The notes beneath the pieces are model-generated. The model did not search any database. It was given only the letters and a program-made list of their open reading frames with translations, and was not told the DNA's origin. 64,000 nucleotides of DNA from Brevibacterium sp. S111 (GTDB lineage: Bacteria; Actinomycetota; Actinomycetes; Actinomycetales; Brevibacteriaceae), in the NCBI RefSeq assembly GCF_004745075.1, contig NZ_RHFH01000007.1, positions 62,001 to 126,000 of the forward strand, given 5' to 3'. Shown here piece after piece: positions 17,331 through 26,935 of the stretch (positions within the stretch are counted from its first letter, which is position 1; each line of letters starts with the position of its first letter). A program made the translations under genes and the position numbers.

Positions 17331-17356
17331 CGCATATGCACGCGCGTGCATATGCG
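17331..17356. repeat. Perfect 26-bp palindrome upstream of zur
   Basis: The half CGCATATGCACGC is followed directly by its exact reverse complement, with no spacer. It lies 33 bp before the zur start, so in the zur message it would form a 13-bp stem just ahead of the ribosome binding site. It contains TGCATATGC twice. It does not resemble the Zur-box candidates. Confidence 0.8.
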
Positions 17357-17363
17357 GAAGAAG

Positions 17364-17384
17364 TAATGAAACACGTTACCATTA
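17364..17384. promoter_or_regulatory. Zur-box candidate 2 (zur / cobW divergent promoter)
   Basis: A 21-mer beginning TAATGAAACACG and ending TTACCATTA, with outer arms TAATG/CATTA. It matches candidate 1 at 14 of 21 positions and sits between zur and the CobW GTPase, about 65 bp from zur and 124 bp from cobW. Confidence 0.65.
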
Positions 17385-17507
17385 ACGCTCGGAACTCTCG
17401 CGGGGTCGTCGTTCGGAACTCCCGCGGGGCCACCGGCCGGGCGCCGAGCGGGAAGAAGACGACCGGCGGCGACACCGAGACGAAGCGCCGCGAGAAGGGG
17501 AGGCGAA

Positions 17508-18722
17508 ATGGGCGGAGCCAAGCGCAGGCCGGCGATACCGGTCATCCTGCTCACCGGCTACCTCGGCGCCGGGAAGACGAGTCTGCTCAACCATCTGCTG
17601 CGCCACCCCGACGCCCGCATCGGAGTCATCGTCAATGACTTCGGCGATCTCAACATCGACGCCGGCCTCGTCGTCGGTCAGGTCGACGAACCGCTGTCGA
17701 TCGCCGGTGGATGCGTGTGCTGTCTGACCGACGACTCGGAGCTCGAGGACGCTCTCGTGGCGATGACGAACCCGAAGCTGCGCCTGGATGCGATCATCCT
17801 CGAAGCCAGCGGATTCGCCGAACCCCTGACCCTGGCCCGGATGATCACGCGCATGGGCCAACATCGGTTCCACCTCGGCGGGGTCATCGACGTCGTCGAC
17901 GCGACCATGCACTTCAAGACCGTCGACACCTCGAGCCTGCCGCCGCTGCGCTACGCGGCCACGACCCTGGTCGTGGTCAACAAACTCGACGAGATCCCCG
18001 GGAGCGACCGCGACCCCGCGGTTGCCGCCGTCCGCGATCGCGTCCACCAGCGCAACCCGCGCGTCATCGTCATCGGCACGAGTCATGCCCGCATCGATCC
18101 CACCCTGATCTTCGACCCGGGCGAGGGCGACCGCAGGTCTGCCGAATCCCGCCGAGGCGACGGCGAAGTGAGCACCGAAACGACTCAACCCGAACTGCCG
18201 ATCCGGGAGCTGCTGCGTCAGGCCTACGCCGAGGCCGCAGCCGAACAGGCCGGAGACGACGGAGCCTCCGAAGAGCTCATGCCCCACCGGCATGCGCGGT
18301 CGGTGACCGTCACGGGGCGCGGATGCGCCGATCCCGATGCTGTGATGGACTTCGTCGAGGACCTGCCTCCGGGCGTGTACCGCGTGAAGGGAACCGTGCA
18401 GGTGGCCGTGGGGTCCGGGCGGCGCCGCTTCGGAGTGCAGGCGGTCGGCCCGAACGTCTACGTCGCCGAGGCGGGCAGGCCCGTTGCCACGACTCGGGAT
18501 CCGGATGGGGCCGCGGGGGACGGTGACCGGCAGGACGCCGAAGCGCAGGACGCGGTCGCGCAGGATGCCGACAGCGTCCTCGTCGTCATCGGTGAGGACT
18601 TCGACGCCGAGGCGGCTCGCTCCTCTCTCGTCGCCGCGCTCAATCCCGGGGCCGACAACTCCGCGGTGCCGAGCCCGGAACGCGCCGAACGGCTCCTCCA
18701 CCACGTGCGTCTGCACAGCTGA
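17508..18722 (+). CDS. CobW-family GTPase / zinc metallochaperone
   Basis: A 404-aa G3E GTPase. The P-loop is TGYLGAGKTSLLNHLL (residues 17-32), the metal motif is GGCVCC near residue 67, and the base-recognition motif is VVNKLDE near 158. The C-terminal CobW domain begins around residue 275 after an acidic linker that contains two His-rich spots (MPHRHARS). Zinc-linked COG0523 proteins deliver zinc to client enzymes under limitation. The Zur-box candidate upstream and the neighbours zur and ykgO support a zinc role rather than cobalamin synthesis. The leader contains two copies of CGGAACTCYCGCGGGGYC (17391 and 17415). The start has an AAGGGGAGG site. Confidence 0.87.
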   Translation: MGGAKRRPAIPVILLTGYLGAGKTSLLNHLLRHPDARIGVIVNDFGDLNIDAGLVVGQVDEPLSIAGGCVCCLTDDSELEDALVAMTNPKLRLDAIILEASGFAEPLTLARMITRMGQHRFHLGGVIDVVDATMHFKTVDTSSLPPLRYAATTLVVVNKLDEIPGSDRDPAVAAVRDRVHQRNPRVIVIGTSHARIDPTLIFDPGEGDRRSAESRRGDGEVSTETTQPELPIRELLRQAYAEAAAEQAGDDGASEELMPHRHARSVTVTGRGCADPDAVMDFVEDLPPGVYRVKGTVQVAVGSGRRRFGVQAVGPNVYVAEAGRPVATTRDPDGAAGDGDRQDAEAQDAVAQDADSVLVVIGEDFDAEAARSSLVAALNPGADNSAVPSPERAERLLHHVRLHS

Positions 18723-19056
18723 GCCAGAGGCAATCCTCCGGTTCTCCTCCGTATTTCCTGAGGGCGGTCTGGAGGTCAACACCCGTGCCGAGAAGCATCC
18801 GTCGCCCCTAAGGTCGAAGTGTGCCCCACCGGGTCGTGCTGATCGGTCGACCGGAAACGACAGCGAGAAATCATCCCTTTGGGGGACACCGGTGAATACT
18901 TTCGGGCGATCCGCTCAGGCGTTTCGCTTGGTATACTGACTGCGTTGCCTTCGTCGGTGCTCGGCTCTGCCGCTGGGCACCATTGCCTCGGCAATGCCGC
19001 CACATGACGACTGTGTCCGAACCGTGCCTTCTCAACCCCCGAACCCGGAGGAACCC
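18723..19056. other. 334-bp gap upstream of the RND exporter
   Basis: No gene is visible. A TATACT hexamer at 18932-18937 could be the -10 box of the exporter promoter, but there is no convincing -35 at the right distance. No clear operator palindrome is seen. Confidence 0.4.
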
Positions 19057-22000
19057 GTGTCCCTGATCACCCGGATGAGTCTGAAGAACCGCCTCATCGT
19101 CGGACTGCTCACCCTCGTGATCGCCGTCTTCGGCATCGTCGCGACGACCTCGCTCAATCAGGAGACGATGCCCTCGGTCGATCTGCCCAGCACTTCGGTG
19201 CAGGCGACCGTCCCCGGTGCCTCCCCCGAGGTCGTCGAGGAGACCGTGACGAAACCTGTGGAGACCGCGCTCGAAGGGATAGGCGAACTCGAATCGGTCA
19301 CCACCTCCACCTCGTCGGGAATGATGACCGCCGAGGTGACCTGGCCCTTCGGCAAGGACTCCGAGAAGATGACCGACTCGATCCGCTCCGCCGTCGACGG
19401 GGCGAAGGCGAGCCTTCCCGACGACGCCGAGGTCGAGGTTCTGTCCTATCAGATGGACGACGTCCCGGTGTCGATGTTCGCCGTCTCCGGTGGAGATCCG
19501 AAGACGCTCGGCGACCGGCTCGAAGCCGACCTCGTCCCCGAACTGCGCGCCCTCGACGGTGTCTCGAACGTTGAGGTCACCGGCCAGGACGAGCAGCGGG
19601 TGAGCATCGCCTTCCGGCCCAGGGACGTGGCGGACAAGAACGTCGTCGAATCCTCGGTCCCCGATGAACTCGAAGCCGCCGGCACCGTCGTCCCCGCCGG
19701 TCGCAGCAGCCAGGGCGACACCTCGATAGCCGTCGAGGTCGGCACCGAGGTCGACGCCGTCAAACAGATCGAGAAGACGCCGCTGCGCACCCAAGACGGC
19801 ACCGTGCTGCTCGGCGATGTCGCCGACGTCGACCTCGACTCGATCGAGAAGACCTCCTTGTCCCGCGCCGACGGCAAGGACTCCGTGACCGTATCGGTGA
19901 CCAAGGACCAGGACGCCAATGTCGTCGACGTCTCCCATAAGGTCGCAGACACTCTGGATCGAGTGGGCCCGAAGCTCGGAGAAGATACGGAGTTCTCCAC
20001 GATCTTCGACCAGGCACCGGAGATCGAGAAGTCGATCCATGACCTTTCCGTCGAAGGCGGACTCGGCCTGATCTTCGCGATCTTCGTCATCCTCGCCTTC
20101 CTCGGCTCCTTCCGCTCGACCATCGTCGCCGCGATCTCGATCCCGATGTCGCTGCTCATCGCGATGATCGGGCTGATGGTCGGCGATTACACCCTCAACA
20201 TCCTCACCTTAGGCGCCCTGACGATCGCCGTCGGACGAGTCGTTGACGACTCCATTGTCGTCATCGAGAACATCAGGAGGCGCCAGGGAACGACCGACCT
20301 GACGATTGAGGACATCGTGGCCAGCGTCAGACAGGTCGCCGGAGCCATCACAGCCTCGACCCTGACCACCGTCGCGGTGTTCCTGCCCATCGCCTTCGTC
20401 GACGGCATCGCCGGACAGCTCTTCCGCCCTTTCTCCGTCACCGTCTCCCTGGCGCTGCTCGCCTCCCTCATCGTCGCGTTGACGATCGTCCCGGTCTTCA
20501 GCTACTGGGTGCTGCGCCGCAGCCCCAAACCGCTCTCACCCAAGCGTCAGGTCGCAACCGACCGCAGCTTTGAACTCTGGGCCGCCAGGCAGCACAGGCG
20601 CTCCGTGGCGCGTGCCGAACGCCGCCAGAGAACGATCCAGAAGAAGAACGCCAAACGAGCAGCCAAAGGCAAAGACCTCCTGCCGGATGTGAGCGTCGAA
20701 CCCGTTGTCTCCCCGGCACCAGGCGATGGAGAGGCTTCCGGCAGAGTCGACCGACTCCAGCAGCGCAGCCTGCCCGCGATTCTCTCCGCACTGCACCACC
20801 CCTGGCGGACCATCATCTTCTCTGTCGTCATCTTCATCGTCACGATGATGGGAGCGACTTTCCTCAAGACCGACCTTCTGGGTTCGGCCGGAGCCAACTC
20901 CCTCTACATCACTCAGACCCTGCCTGCGGGCGCTTCTCTCGAGGCTGGAGACAAGGCCGCGAAGCGCATCGAAGCCGTCCTCGCCGACGACCCGGACGTC
21001 GAGACGTACTCGACGACGGTCAACGGTCCGGAAGCCGGAGCCGAGAACCAGTTCAACATCACCCTTGTCGAGGATTCCGAGGCCGAGGTCGCGACGAACC
21101 GCATCCGGGCCCAGCTCGACGACCTCGGAGACGACGCCGGAGACATCGACGTCCAGGACGCCGGCGGATCCGTCAGCGAAGACGTCGAAGTCACACTCTC
21201 GGGCACCGACTTGCGTTCACTGCACAATGCCGCCGACGAGGTGACGAAGAGGATGGCGGACACGGACGGAGTCCAAACCGCCCGCAACGACCTCGCCGCC
21301 GAGCAGCCTGTCATTGAAATCGACGTCGACCGAGAGAAGGCCGCCGACTACGGTTACAATCAGGCCGAAGTCGGCCAGGCCATCGCCGCAGCCCTGCACG
21401 GCACCGATGCGGGAACGCTGACGCTGGAAGGCAAGGAACGCGACATCTTCCTCGCCCCGACCCACCCGGATGCGACCCCGGACGAGATCCGCGCCCTCGA
21501 ACTGCCCGTCACCGAGGTGCAGACGCAGAACGCGCAAGAAGAAGCCACCGACAGGGTCGAGGAGAAGACCGAAGCCCGCGCCGACGAGGCCAAACGTGAG
21601 GCCGCCGACGAATCGGCAGAGCAGCTCGAATCGGCCCGAACAGCCCGTGACGATGCCGCCGAGCAGCTCGAAGAGGCCCGCAAAGCGTTGCGAGATGCCG
21701 AGAATCCGCCTCCTGCGCCGAGCCCGGATGAAATGGCGGCCGACCAGGTGGAGCAGGCCCGTGAGGGCGTCGACCAGGCGGAGAAAGGGCTTAAGGAAGC
21801 CAACGACGCGATCGATGACCTCGTCGACGGCCAGCGTGAACAGGAGCAGAATCAGGATGAGGAAGAGCGCCTCGCCGATGAGCAGGCCGCCATTCCCGAC
21901 ATCAAGGGCGAATCGATCACCGTCGATGAGATCGCTAAAGTGAAGAGGGCCGAGACTCCGGCCACGATCGACCGCGCCGACGGGGATCGGAAGGTCACGG

Positions 22001-22734
22001 TGTTCGCGACCCCGGGCGACGGACAGTTGGAGACGGTCACCGCTGCGGCCGCCGAACTGACCGGGACCATGGATCTGCCCGACGGCGTCAGCTTCGACGT
22101 CGGCGGAGCCAGCCAGGAGCAGGCGGAGTCCTTCGGCCAGCTCGGGGCGGCCATGGCTGTGGCGATCGTGCTCGTGTTCCTCGTGATGATCGCGACCTTC
22201 CGCAGCTTCGTCCAGCCGCTCGTCCTGCTGGTGTCGATCCCATTCGCCGCGACCGGAGCCGTGCTGCTCCTGCTGGCGACCGGCACCCCCTTGGGAATTC
22301 CCTCGCTCATCGGTCTGCTCATGCTCATCGGCATCGTCGTGACGAATGCGATCGTGCTCATCGACCTCATCAACAAACTGCGTGAGGACGGCTTGGAGCT
22401 CATGGACGCGATCGTCCACGGCACCAGGCTGCGCCTGCGCCCGATCCTCATGACCGCTGCCGCGACGATCTTTGCCCTCGTGCCGATGTCGCTGGGTCTC
22501 ACCGGTGGGGGAGTCTTCATTTCGCAGCCGCTGGCCATCGTCGTCATCGGTGGCCTCACCTCATCGACGGTCCTCACCCTCATCCTCGTCCCCGCCCTCT
22601 ACCTCCTCGTCGAGCGACGCAAGGAGATCCGGGCGACGCGCCGCGAGGAGAAGCGTGCGAAAAAGCGGGCCGACGATGAGGCGAGGATCGAAGCGGAGGC
22701 AGCCGAGGTGGGCCTGCGTCCCGATGAGGAGTGA
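19057..22734 (+). CDS. RND-superfamily exporter (AcrB/SwrC-like) with coiled-coil insert
   Basis: A 1225-aa inner-membrane proton antiporter, larger than the usual 1020-1080 aa. The N-terminus (LKNRLIVGLLTLVIAVFGIVATTSLNQETMPSVDLPSTSVQATVPGASPEVVEETVTKPVE) is typical of the family. The proton-relay helix reads GRVVDDSIVVIENIRRR. Two insertions stand out: a basic cytoplasmic loop of about 90 residues between the two halves (residues 489-580), and a charged Glu/Ala/Arg-rich segment of about 125 residues (820-945) in the second porter domain with strong coiled-coil character. The GTG start follows GGAGG. It stands alone with no adaptor protein, as in Gram-positive SwrC-type exporters. Confidence 0.88.
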   Translation: MSLITRMSLKNRLIVGLLTLVIAVFGIVATTSLNQETMPSVDLPSTSVQATVPGASPEVVEETVTKPVETALEGIGELESVTTSTSSGMMTAEVTWPFGKDSEKMTDSIRSAVDGAKASLPDDAEVEVLSYQMDDVPVSMFAVSGGDPKTLGDRLEADLVPELRALDGVSNVEVTGQDEQRVSIAFRPRDVADKNVVESSVPDELEAAGTVVPAGRSSQGDTSIAVEVGTEVDAVKQIEKTPLRTQDGTVLLGDVADVDLDSIEKTSLSRADGKDSVTVSVTKDQDANVVDVSHKVADTLDRVGPKLGEDTEFSTIFDQAPEIEKSIHDLSVEGGLGLIFAIFVILAFLGSFRSTIVAAISIPMSLLIAMIGLMVGDYTLNILTLGALTIAVGRVVDDSIVVIENIRRRQGTTDLTIEDIVASVRQVAGAITASTLTTVAVFLPIAFVDGIAGQLFRPFSVTVSLALLASLIVALTIVPVFSYWVLRRSPKPLSPKRQVATDRSFELWAARQHRRSVARAERRQRTIQKKNAKRAAKGKDLLPDVSVEPVVSPAPGDGEASGRVDRLQQRSLPAILSALHHPWRTIIFSVVIFIVTMMGATFLKTDLLGSAGANSLYITQTLPAGASLEAGDKAAKRIEAVLADDPDVETYSTTVNGPEAGAENQFNITLVEDSEAEVATNRIRAQLDDLGDDAGDIDVQDAGGSVSEDVEVTLSGTDLRSLHNAADEVTKRMADTDGVQTARNDLAAEQPVIEIDVDREKAADYGYNQAEVGQAIAAALHGTDAGTLTLEGKERDIFLAPTHPDATPDEIRALELPVTEVQTQNAQEEATDRVEEKTEARADEAKREAADESAEQLESARTARDDAAEQLEEARKALRDAENPPPAPSPDEMAADQVEQAREGVDQAEKGLKEANDAIDDLVDGQREQEQNQDEEERLADEQAAIPDIKGESITVDEIAKVKRAETPATIDRADGDRKVTVFATPGDGQLETVTAAAAELTGTMDLPDGVSFDVGGASQEQAESFGQLGAAMAVAIVLVFLVMIATFRSFVQPLVLLVSIPFAATGAVLLLLATGTPLGIPSLIGLLMLIGIVVTNAIVLIDLINKLREDGLELMDAIVHGTRLRLRPILMTAAATIFALVPMSLGLTGGGVFISQPLAIVVIGGLTSSTVLTLILVPALYLLVERRKEIRATRREEKRAKKRADDEARIEAEAAEVGLRPDEE

Positions 22735-22741
22735 GCTTCGA

Positions 22742-23482
22742 TCAGGCCTCTGTGAGCCCGGGGAGCGCTGAGGCGGCGAAGCGGATGTGCTCCTCGGTCA
22801 CCCGTGCCGCCTCCTCCGTGTCGCCGGCGATGATGGCTTCCAGGATCTGATGGTGCTGTGCCTGCAGTCGGGACATGAGCGTCTGCGGTTCGGCGATTCG
22901 GTTGAAAGAGGCGAAGATCGACGTGCGCAGGGAGGTGCGGATCGCCCCCGTCAGATCGGAGAACAGCTGATTGCCGGCCGCCTGGGCGATGGCGACGTGA
23001 AACGCCGTGTCCGCGTCGTTGAAGACGTCGATGCTGATGCCGGGGGTGTCCATCATGGCGAGCTGGGCATTGATCGCAGCCAGCGAATCCTTGTCAGCAC
23101 GGGTGGCCGCGAGGATCGAGCTCGAGCGCTCGAGTTGGATGCGCGTCTCGGTTACATCGTCGATGCTGAAGTTCGCCAGAGCGACGTGGAGGCGGAGGAA
23201 GCGGGTGAGCGCAGCCGAGGGCATCGCGGCGATGAAGGTTCCCGCACCGCGGCCCGACCCGCCCGAGGAGCGGACGACCCCGAGGCTCTCGAGCACTCGC
23301 AGGGCCTCGCGGACGCTGGCCCGGCTGACTCCGAGCTTCGTCGCCAGATCGCGTTCGGCAGGCAGGGGGTCGCCGACAGTGAGCGAGCCGGCCATGATCC
23401 GCTCTTCGATGGCGTCGATGACGAGCTCATAGGTGCTCGGCCGGTTCACGGGCTTCCACGTTGCGCCCTTGTCCTCGCTCAT
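22742..23482 (-). CDS. lldR: FadR/GntR-type repressor LldR of lactate utilisation
   Basis: A 246-aa GntR regulator. Residues 15-80 hold the winged helix (VIDAIEERIMAGSLTVGDPLPAERDLATKLGVSRASVREALRVLESLGVV), followed by a FadR-C/FCD helical domain with the metal-binding D...H pattern (NDADTAFHVAIAQAAGNQL). It is divergent from the lactate permease, and a GGTC-T-GACC palindrome lies in the permease promoter. This is the standard LldR arrangement in actinobacteria, in which L-lactate releases the repressor. The start at 23482 follows GGAGGAG. It ends 7 bp past the stop of the convergent RND gene. Confidence 0.88.
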   Translation of the reverse strand: MSEDKGATWKPVNRPSTYELVIDAIEERIMAGSLTVGDPLPAERDLATKLGVSRASVREALRVLESLGVVRSSGGSGRGAGTFIAAMPSAALTRFLRLHVALANFSIDDVTETRIQLERSSSILAATRADKDSLAAINAQLAMMDTPGISIDVFNDADTAFHVAIAQAAGNQLFSDLTGAIRTSLRTSIFASFNRIAEPQTLMSRLQAQHHQILEAIIAGDTEEAARVTEEHIRFAASALPGLTEA

Positions 23483-23617
23483 GGTCTCCTCCTCCATCGG
23501 ATCATCATGTCATGTCTCTTCTTTTGTCAGTGTTCTGCTTGTGCCTGTGCCGTCGCCGCTCTGTATGAATCTGCGGCACCGCCCGGCAGCCTCGGCGAGG
23601 AACTCCGGAACGCGTGC

Positions 23618-23666
23618 TTGACGCAGATCACACCGCGGTTCTATGCTCAGATTAATGGTCTGACCT
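23618..23666 (+). promoter_or_regulatory. lldP promoter with LldR operator
   Basis: A -35 box TTGACG (23618-23623), an 18-bp spacer and a -10 box TATGCT (23642-23647) form a readable sigma-70 promoter. The palindrome TGGTC-T-GACCT (23656-23666) lies just past the -10, over the expected transcription start. That is where a repressor would block initiation. The motif fits the GGTnnnACC sites of FadR-type regulators. Confidence 0.72.
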
Positions 23667-23767
23667 CATAAAGGCCATACTGAACAATTCGATCACTCGA
23701 GTTCGGAGCGCGTTCACAGGGGAACGGTCCCGCCGTGGGCAAGCCCGGCTGTGTTGGAGAAGAAACC

Positions 23768-25453
23768 ATGTACACACCCGAAATCGCGCCGGTGGCCGAC
23801 AGTCTGCTGTGGTCGTCGCTGCTGGCGATCCTGCCGCTGCTGACGATCTTCGTCACCCTCGGCGCACTGAAGTGGAAGGCCCACTGGGCCGGACTCACGG
23901 CCGTCGGAGTCGCCCTCGTCGTCGCGATCGCGGCCTACGGAATGCCCGTCGGACTCGCTGCGCTGTCGGCGACGCAGGGATTCGCCTTCGGGCTGTTCCC
24001 GATCATGTGGATCGTCATCACCGCGATCTGGCTCTACGAGCTCACCGTGCGTTCAGGGCATTTCGAGGACCTGCGCCTGGTCATCAACGTCATCTCCGAT
24101 GATCCGCGCATCCAGGCCATCATCATCGCCTTCTGCTTCGGCGGCCTGCTCGAGGCGCTCGCCGGATTCGGCGCCCCGGTGGCGATCACCGGCGTCATGC
24201 TCGTGGCTGTGGGGTTCACCGCTATGCGCGCCGCCGTCGTCGTCCTCGTCGCCAACACCGCGCCGGTGGCCTTCGGAGCCATCGCCATTCCGATCATCAC
24301 CGCCGGTACGCTGACCGGCATCGACTACCAGGACATCGGTGCGATGGTCGGTCATCAGACTCCGTTCCTCGCCGCGATCGTCCCGCTCTTCCTCGTCATG
24401 CTCGTCGACGGCCGCCGCGGACTGCGCCAAATCTGGCCCCTGGCACTGGTCGTCGGAGTCGTGTTCGGCTTCGCCCAGTACATCTCCTCGAACTTCCTCT
24501 CGGTCGAACTCACCGACATCATTGCCTCCCTCCTCGGACTCGCCGCAGTGGTCGTCATGCTGCGGTTCTGGAAGCCGAAGGGCGGACAGGATGCGCTCGA
24601 TCGGATGGCCGACGAGCGTGAGCACGAAGACGCCGATGCCCCTGACGCCGGCGGTGCCGGCGGCGTGGCCACTGATTTGAAGAAGGAGACCGCGCCCCTG
24701 ACCGGGTCCCGAATCTTCCTTGCGCTCTTCCCCTACCTGCTCGTCATCGTGATCTTCTCCGTGGCCAAGCTCGTGCCTGCCCTCAACAACTGGCTGGCAT
24801 CGACGGACGTGGCGATTCCGTGGCCGGGGCTGGACGGAAACATCCTCGACTCGGCCGGTGAGGCCTCGACGAGCACGATCTACAACTTCCAATGGCTGTC
24901 TTCACCGGGAACGCTGCTGCTCATCTCCGGTGTCATCGTCGCCATCGTCTACAAGATGACGGCGAAGGAAGCCCTCGATGTCCTCGTCGTCAATGTCGTG
25001 AAGATGCGGTTCTCGATCCTCACTGTCGGCTCGGTGCTCGCACTGGCCTATGTCATGAACCTGTCCGGCCAGACGATCACCATCGGCACCTGGATCGCAG
25101 GCACCGGGGCCTTCTTCGCGTTCCTCTCACCGATCCTCGGTTGGCTCGGCACCGCTGTCACCGGTTCGGACACTTCGGCCAACGCGCTGTTCGCCACACT
25201 GCAGCAGACCGCCGCCCATGAAGCCGGCCTCAATCCGCTGTTGCTCGTCGGGGCCAACAGCTCCGGCGGTGTGCTGGGTAAGATGGTCAGTCCCCAGAAC
25301 CTCACGATCGCCGCAACGGCTGTCGGACTGCTCGGAAAGGAGGCCTCGATCTTCCGCCGCGTCATCGGATGGTCGCTGGGCATGCTTGTCCTCATGTGCC
25401 TGCTCGTCGGACTCCAGTCGACGGTTCTGTCCTGGATGGTCCCCTCGGCCTGA
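23768..25453 (+). CDS. lldP: L-lactate permease (LctP family)
   Basis: A 561-aa lactate:proton symporter with about 13 membrane helices. Family hallmarks are the [21 protein letters not shown] stretch near residue 125 and [18 protein letters not shown]. The C-terminal [39 protein letters not shown] is the conserved ending. A central hydrophilic loop around residues 280-315 is acidic and His-containing. The start at 23768 has a GGAGAAG site. It is the first gene of the operon lldP-lldD, with 61 bp between them, and is divergent from lldR. Confidence 0.92.
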   Translation: MYTPEIAPVADSLLWSSLLAILPLLTIFVTLGALKWKAHWAGLTAVGVALVVAIAAYGMPVGLAALSATQGFAFGLFPIMWIVITAIWLYELTVRSGHFEDLRLVINVISDDPRIQAIIIAFCFGGLLEALAGFGAPVAITGVMLVAVGFTAMRAAVVVLVANTAPVAFGAIAIPIITAGTLTGIDYQDIGAMVGHQTPFLAAIVPLFLVMLVDGRRGLRQIWPLALVVGVVFGFAQYISSNFLSVELTDIIASLLGLAAVVVMLRFWKPKGGQDALDRMADEREHEDADAPDAGGAGGVATDLKKETAPLTGSRIFLALFPYLLVIVIFSVAKLVPALNNWLASTDVAIPWPGLDGNILDSAGEASTSTIYNFQWLSSPGTLLLISGVIVAIVYKMTAKEALDVLVVNVVKMRFSILTVGSVLALAYVMNLSGQTITIGTWIAGTGAFFAFLSPILGWLGTAVTGSDTSANALFATLQQTAAHEAGLNPLLLVGANSSGGVLGKMVSPQNLTIAATAVGLLGKEASIFRRVIGWSLGMLVLMCLLVGLQSTVLSWMVPSA

Positions 25454-25514
25454 GTCAACACTGCCCACCCTGCATTCCACCACTCACCCCAACGCACAGC
25501 AAGGAGCGAAAGAC

Positions 25515-26783
25515 ATGGTCAAGAGACGGATACCCCAGCCGGCCGAGATCTTCGATCTCATGAAGTTCAAGAAGTTCGAACTCGACCCGAAGAAGCGCCG
25601 CCTGGAGAATGCGCTGACGATCGAGGATCTGCGCAAGATTGCGAAACGCCGGACCCCGGCCGCGGCGTTCGACTACACCGACGGGGCCGCCGAGGGCGAG
25701 ATCTCGATGGAACGCTCGGTCCAGTCCTTCCGCGACATCGAGTTCCACCCCTCGATCCTCAAGGACGTCACGAACGTCGACACCTCCACTCAGATCATGG
25801 GCGGCAGCTCGGCGATGCCCTTCGGCATCGCTCCGACCGGCTTCACCCGGCTGATGCAGACCGAGGGTGAGACCGCCGGTGCCGGGGCTGCCGGAGCCGC
25901 AGGCATTCCGTTCACCCTTTCGACCCTGGGGACGACCTCGATCGAGGACGTGAAGAAGGTCAATCCACACGGCCGCAACTGGTTCCAGCTCTATGTGATG
26001 AAGCAGCGCGAGATCTCCTACGGTCTTGTCGAGAGGGCGAAGAACGCCGGATTCGACACCCTGTTCTTCACAGTCGACGCTCCTGTGGCCGGGGCTCGGC
26101 TGCGCGATACGCGCAACGGATTCTCCATTCCGCCGCAGCTGACTCCGCAGACGATCCTCAACGCGATCCCACGTCCCTGGTGGTGGTGGGACTTCCTGAC
26201 CACTCCGAAGCTCGAATTCGCCTCTTTGTCGCAGACCGGCGGCACCGTCGGAGAGCTGCTCGACTCGGCGATGGATCCCTCGATCGACTTCGATGATCTC
26301 GCCGAGATCCGCGCCATGTGGCCGGGCAAATTCTCCGTCAAGGGCGTGCAGACGCTCGAGGACGCGAAGAAGCTCGCCGACCTCGGCGTCGACTCGATCG
26401 TCCTGTCCAACCACGGCGGACGCCAGCTCGACCGGGCTCCCGTTCCCTTCGAACTCCTCCCCGAGGTGGCCCGGGAGATCGGCAAGGACGTGGAGATCAT
26501 CGTCGACACCGGTATCCGCAACGGTGCCGATATCGTCGCCTCGCTCGCACTCGGCGCGGACTTCACGCTCATCGGCCGTGCCTACCTCTTCGGTCTGATG
26601 GCCGGCGGCCGGGAAGGTGTAGACCGCACGATCGAGATCCTCGGCGAGCAGGTCGAACGCACCATGCGGCTGCTGCAGGTGGCCGATGTCTCCGAGCTCA
26701 ACCCCAGTCATGTGACTCAGCTGCGTCAGTTCAACCGCGACGACCGGGCTGAGATCGTCTCATCGTGCCCCGCAAAGGGCTGA
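25515..26783 (+). CDS. lldD: FMN-dependent L-lactate dehydrogenase (LldD/LutD family)
   Basis: A 422-aa alpha-hydroxyacid dehydrogenase of the FMN family. It oxidises L-lactate to pyruvate at the membrane, feeding electrons to quinone. The active-site segment [12 protein letters not shown] contains the catalytic His and the substrate-binding Arg. FMN-binding parts are visible as [23 protein letters not shown] and [35 protein letters not shown]. The N-terminal extension ([21 protein letters not shown]) is typical of the actinobacterial LldD2 type. An AAGGAG ribosome binding site lies 9 bp upstream of the ATG. Operon with lldP; ends at a strong hairpin. Confidence 0.92.
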   Translation: MVKRRIPQPAEIFDLMKFKKFELDPKKRRLENALTIEDLRKIAKRRTPAAAFDYTDGAAEGEISMERSVQSFRDIEFHPSILKDVTNVDTSTQIMGGSSAMPFGIAPTGFTRLMQTEGETAGAGAAGAAGIPFTLSTLGTTSIEDVKKVNPHGRNWFQLYVMKQREISYGLVERAKNAGFDTLFFTVDAPVAGARLRDTRNGFSIPPQLTPQTILNAIPRPWWWWDFLTTPKLEFASLSQTGGTVGELLDSAMDPSIDFDDLAEIRAMWPGKFSVKGVQTLEDAKKLADLGVDSIVLSNHGGRQLDRAPVPFELLPEVAREIGKDVEIIVDTGIRNGADIVASLALGADFTLIGRAYLFGLMAGGREGVDRTIEILGEQVERTMRLLQVADVSELNPSHVTQLRQFNRDDRAEIVSSCPAKG

Positions 26784-26813
26784 TCACCGAGCGGTCCGGA
26801 GCGCAGAAGCGGG

Positions 26814-26854
26814 CGGTCGGCGGCGAAGGTGTCTGAACCTTTCGTCGCCGACCG
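26814..26854 (+). terminator. Terminator after lldD
   Basis: CGGTCGGCGGCGAAGGT pairs with ACCTTTCGTCGCCGACCG around a 6-nt loop, followed by TCCGTTT. The stem is long and nearly perfect. Confidence 0.75.
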
Positions 26855-26935
26855 TCCGTTTCGCTGTGCCGAATTCTCACTGTGCGAGCCGCGCGGACCC
26901 GGGGCTGGTCGGGAACGATCGCATGGCTGGGTCGA

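Noticed and set aside
25218-25514. N-terminal extension of the lactate dehydrogenase frame into lldP
   Set aside because: It runs through the lldP coding region in another frame; the ATG at 25515 follows a clear AAGGAG.
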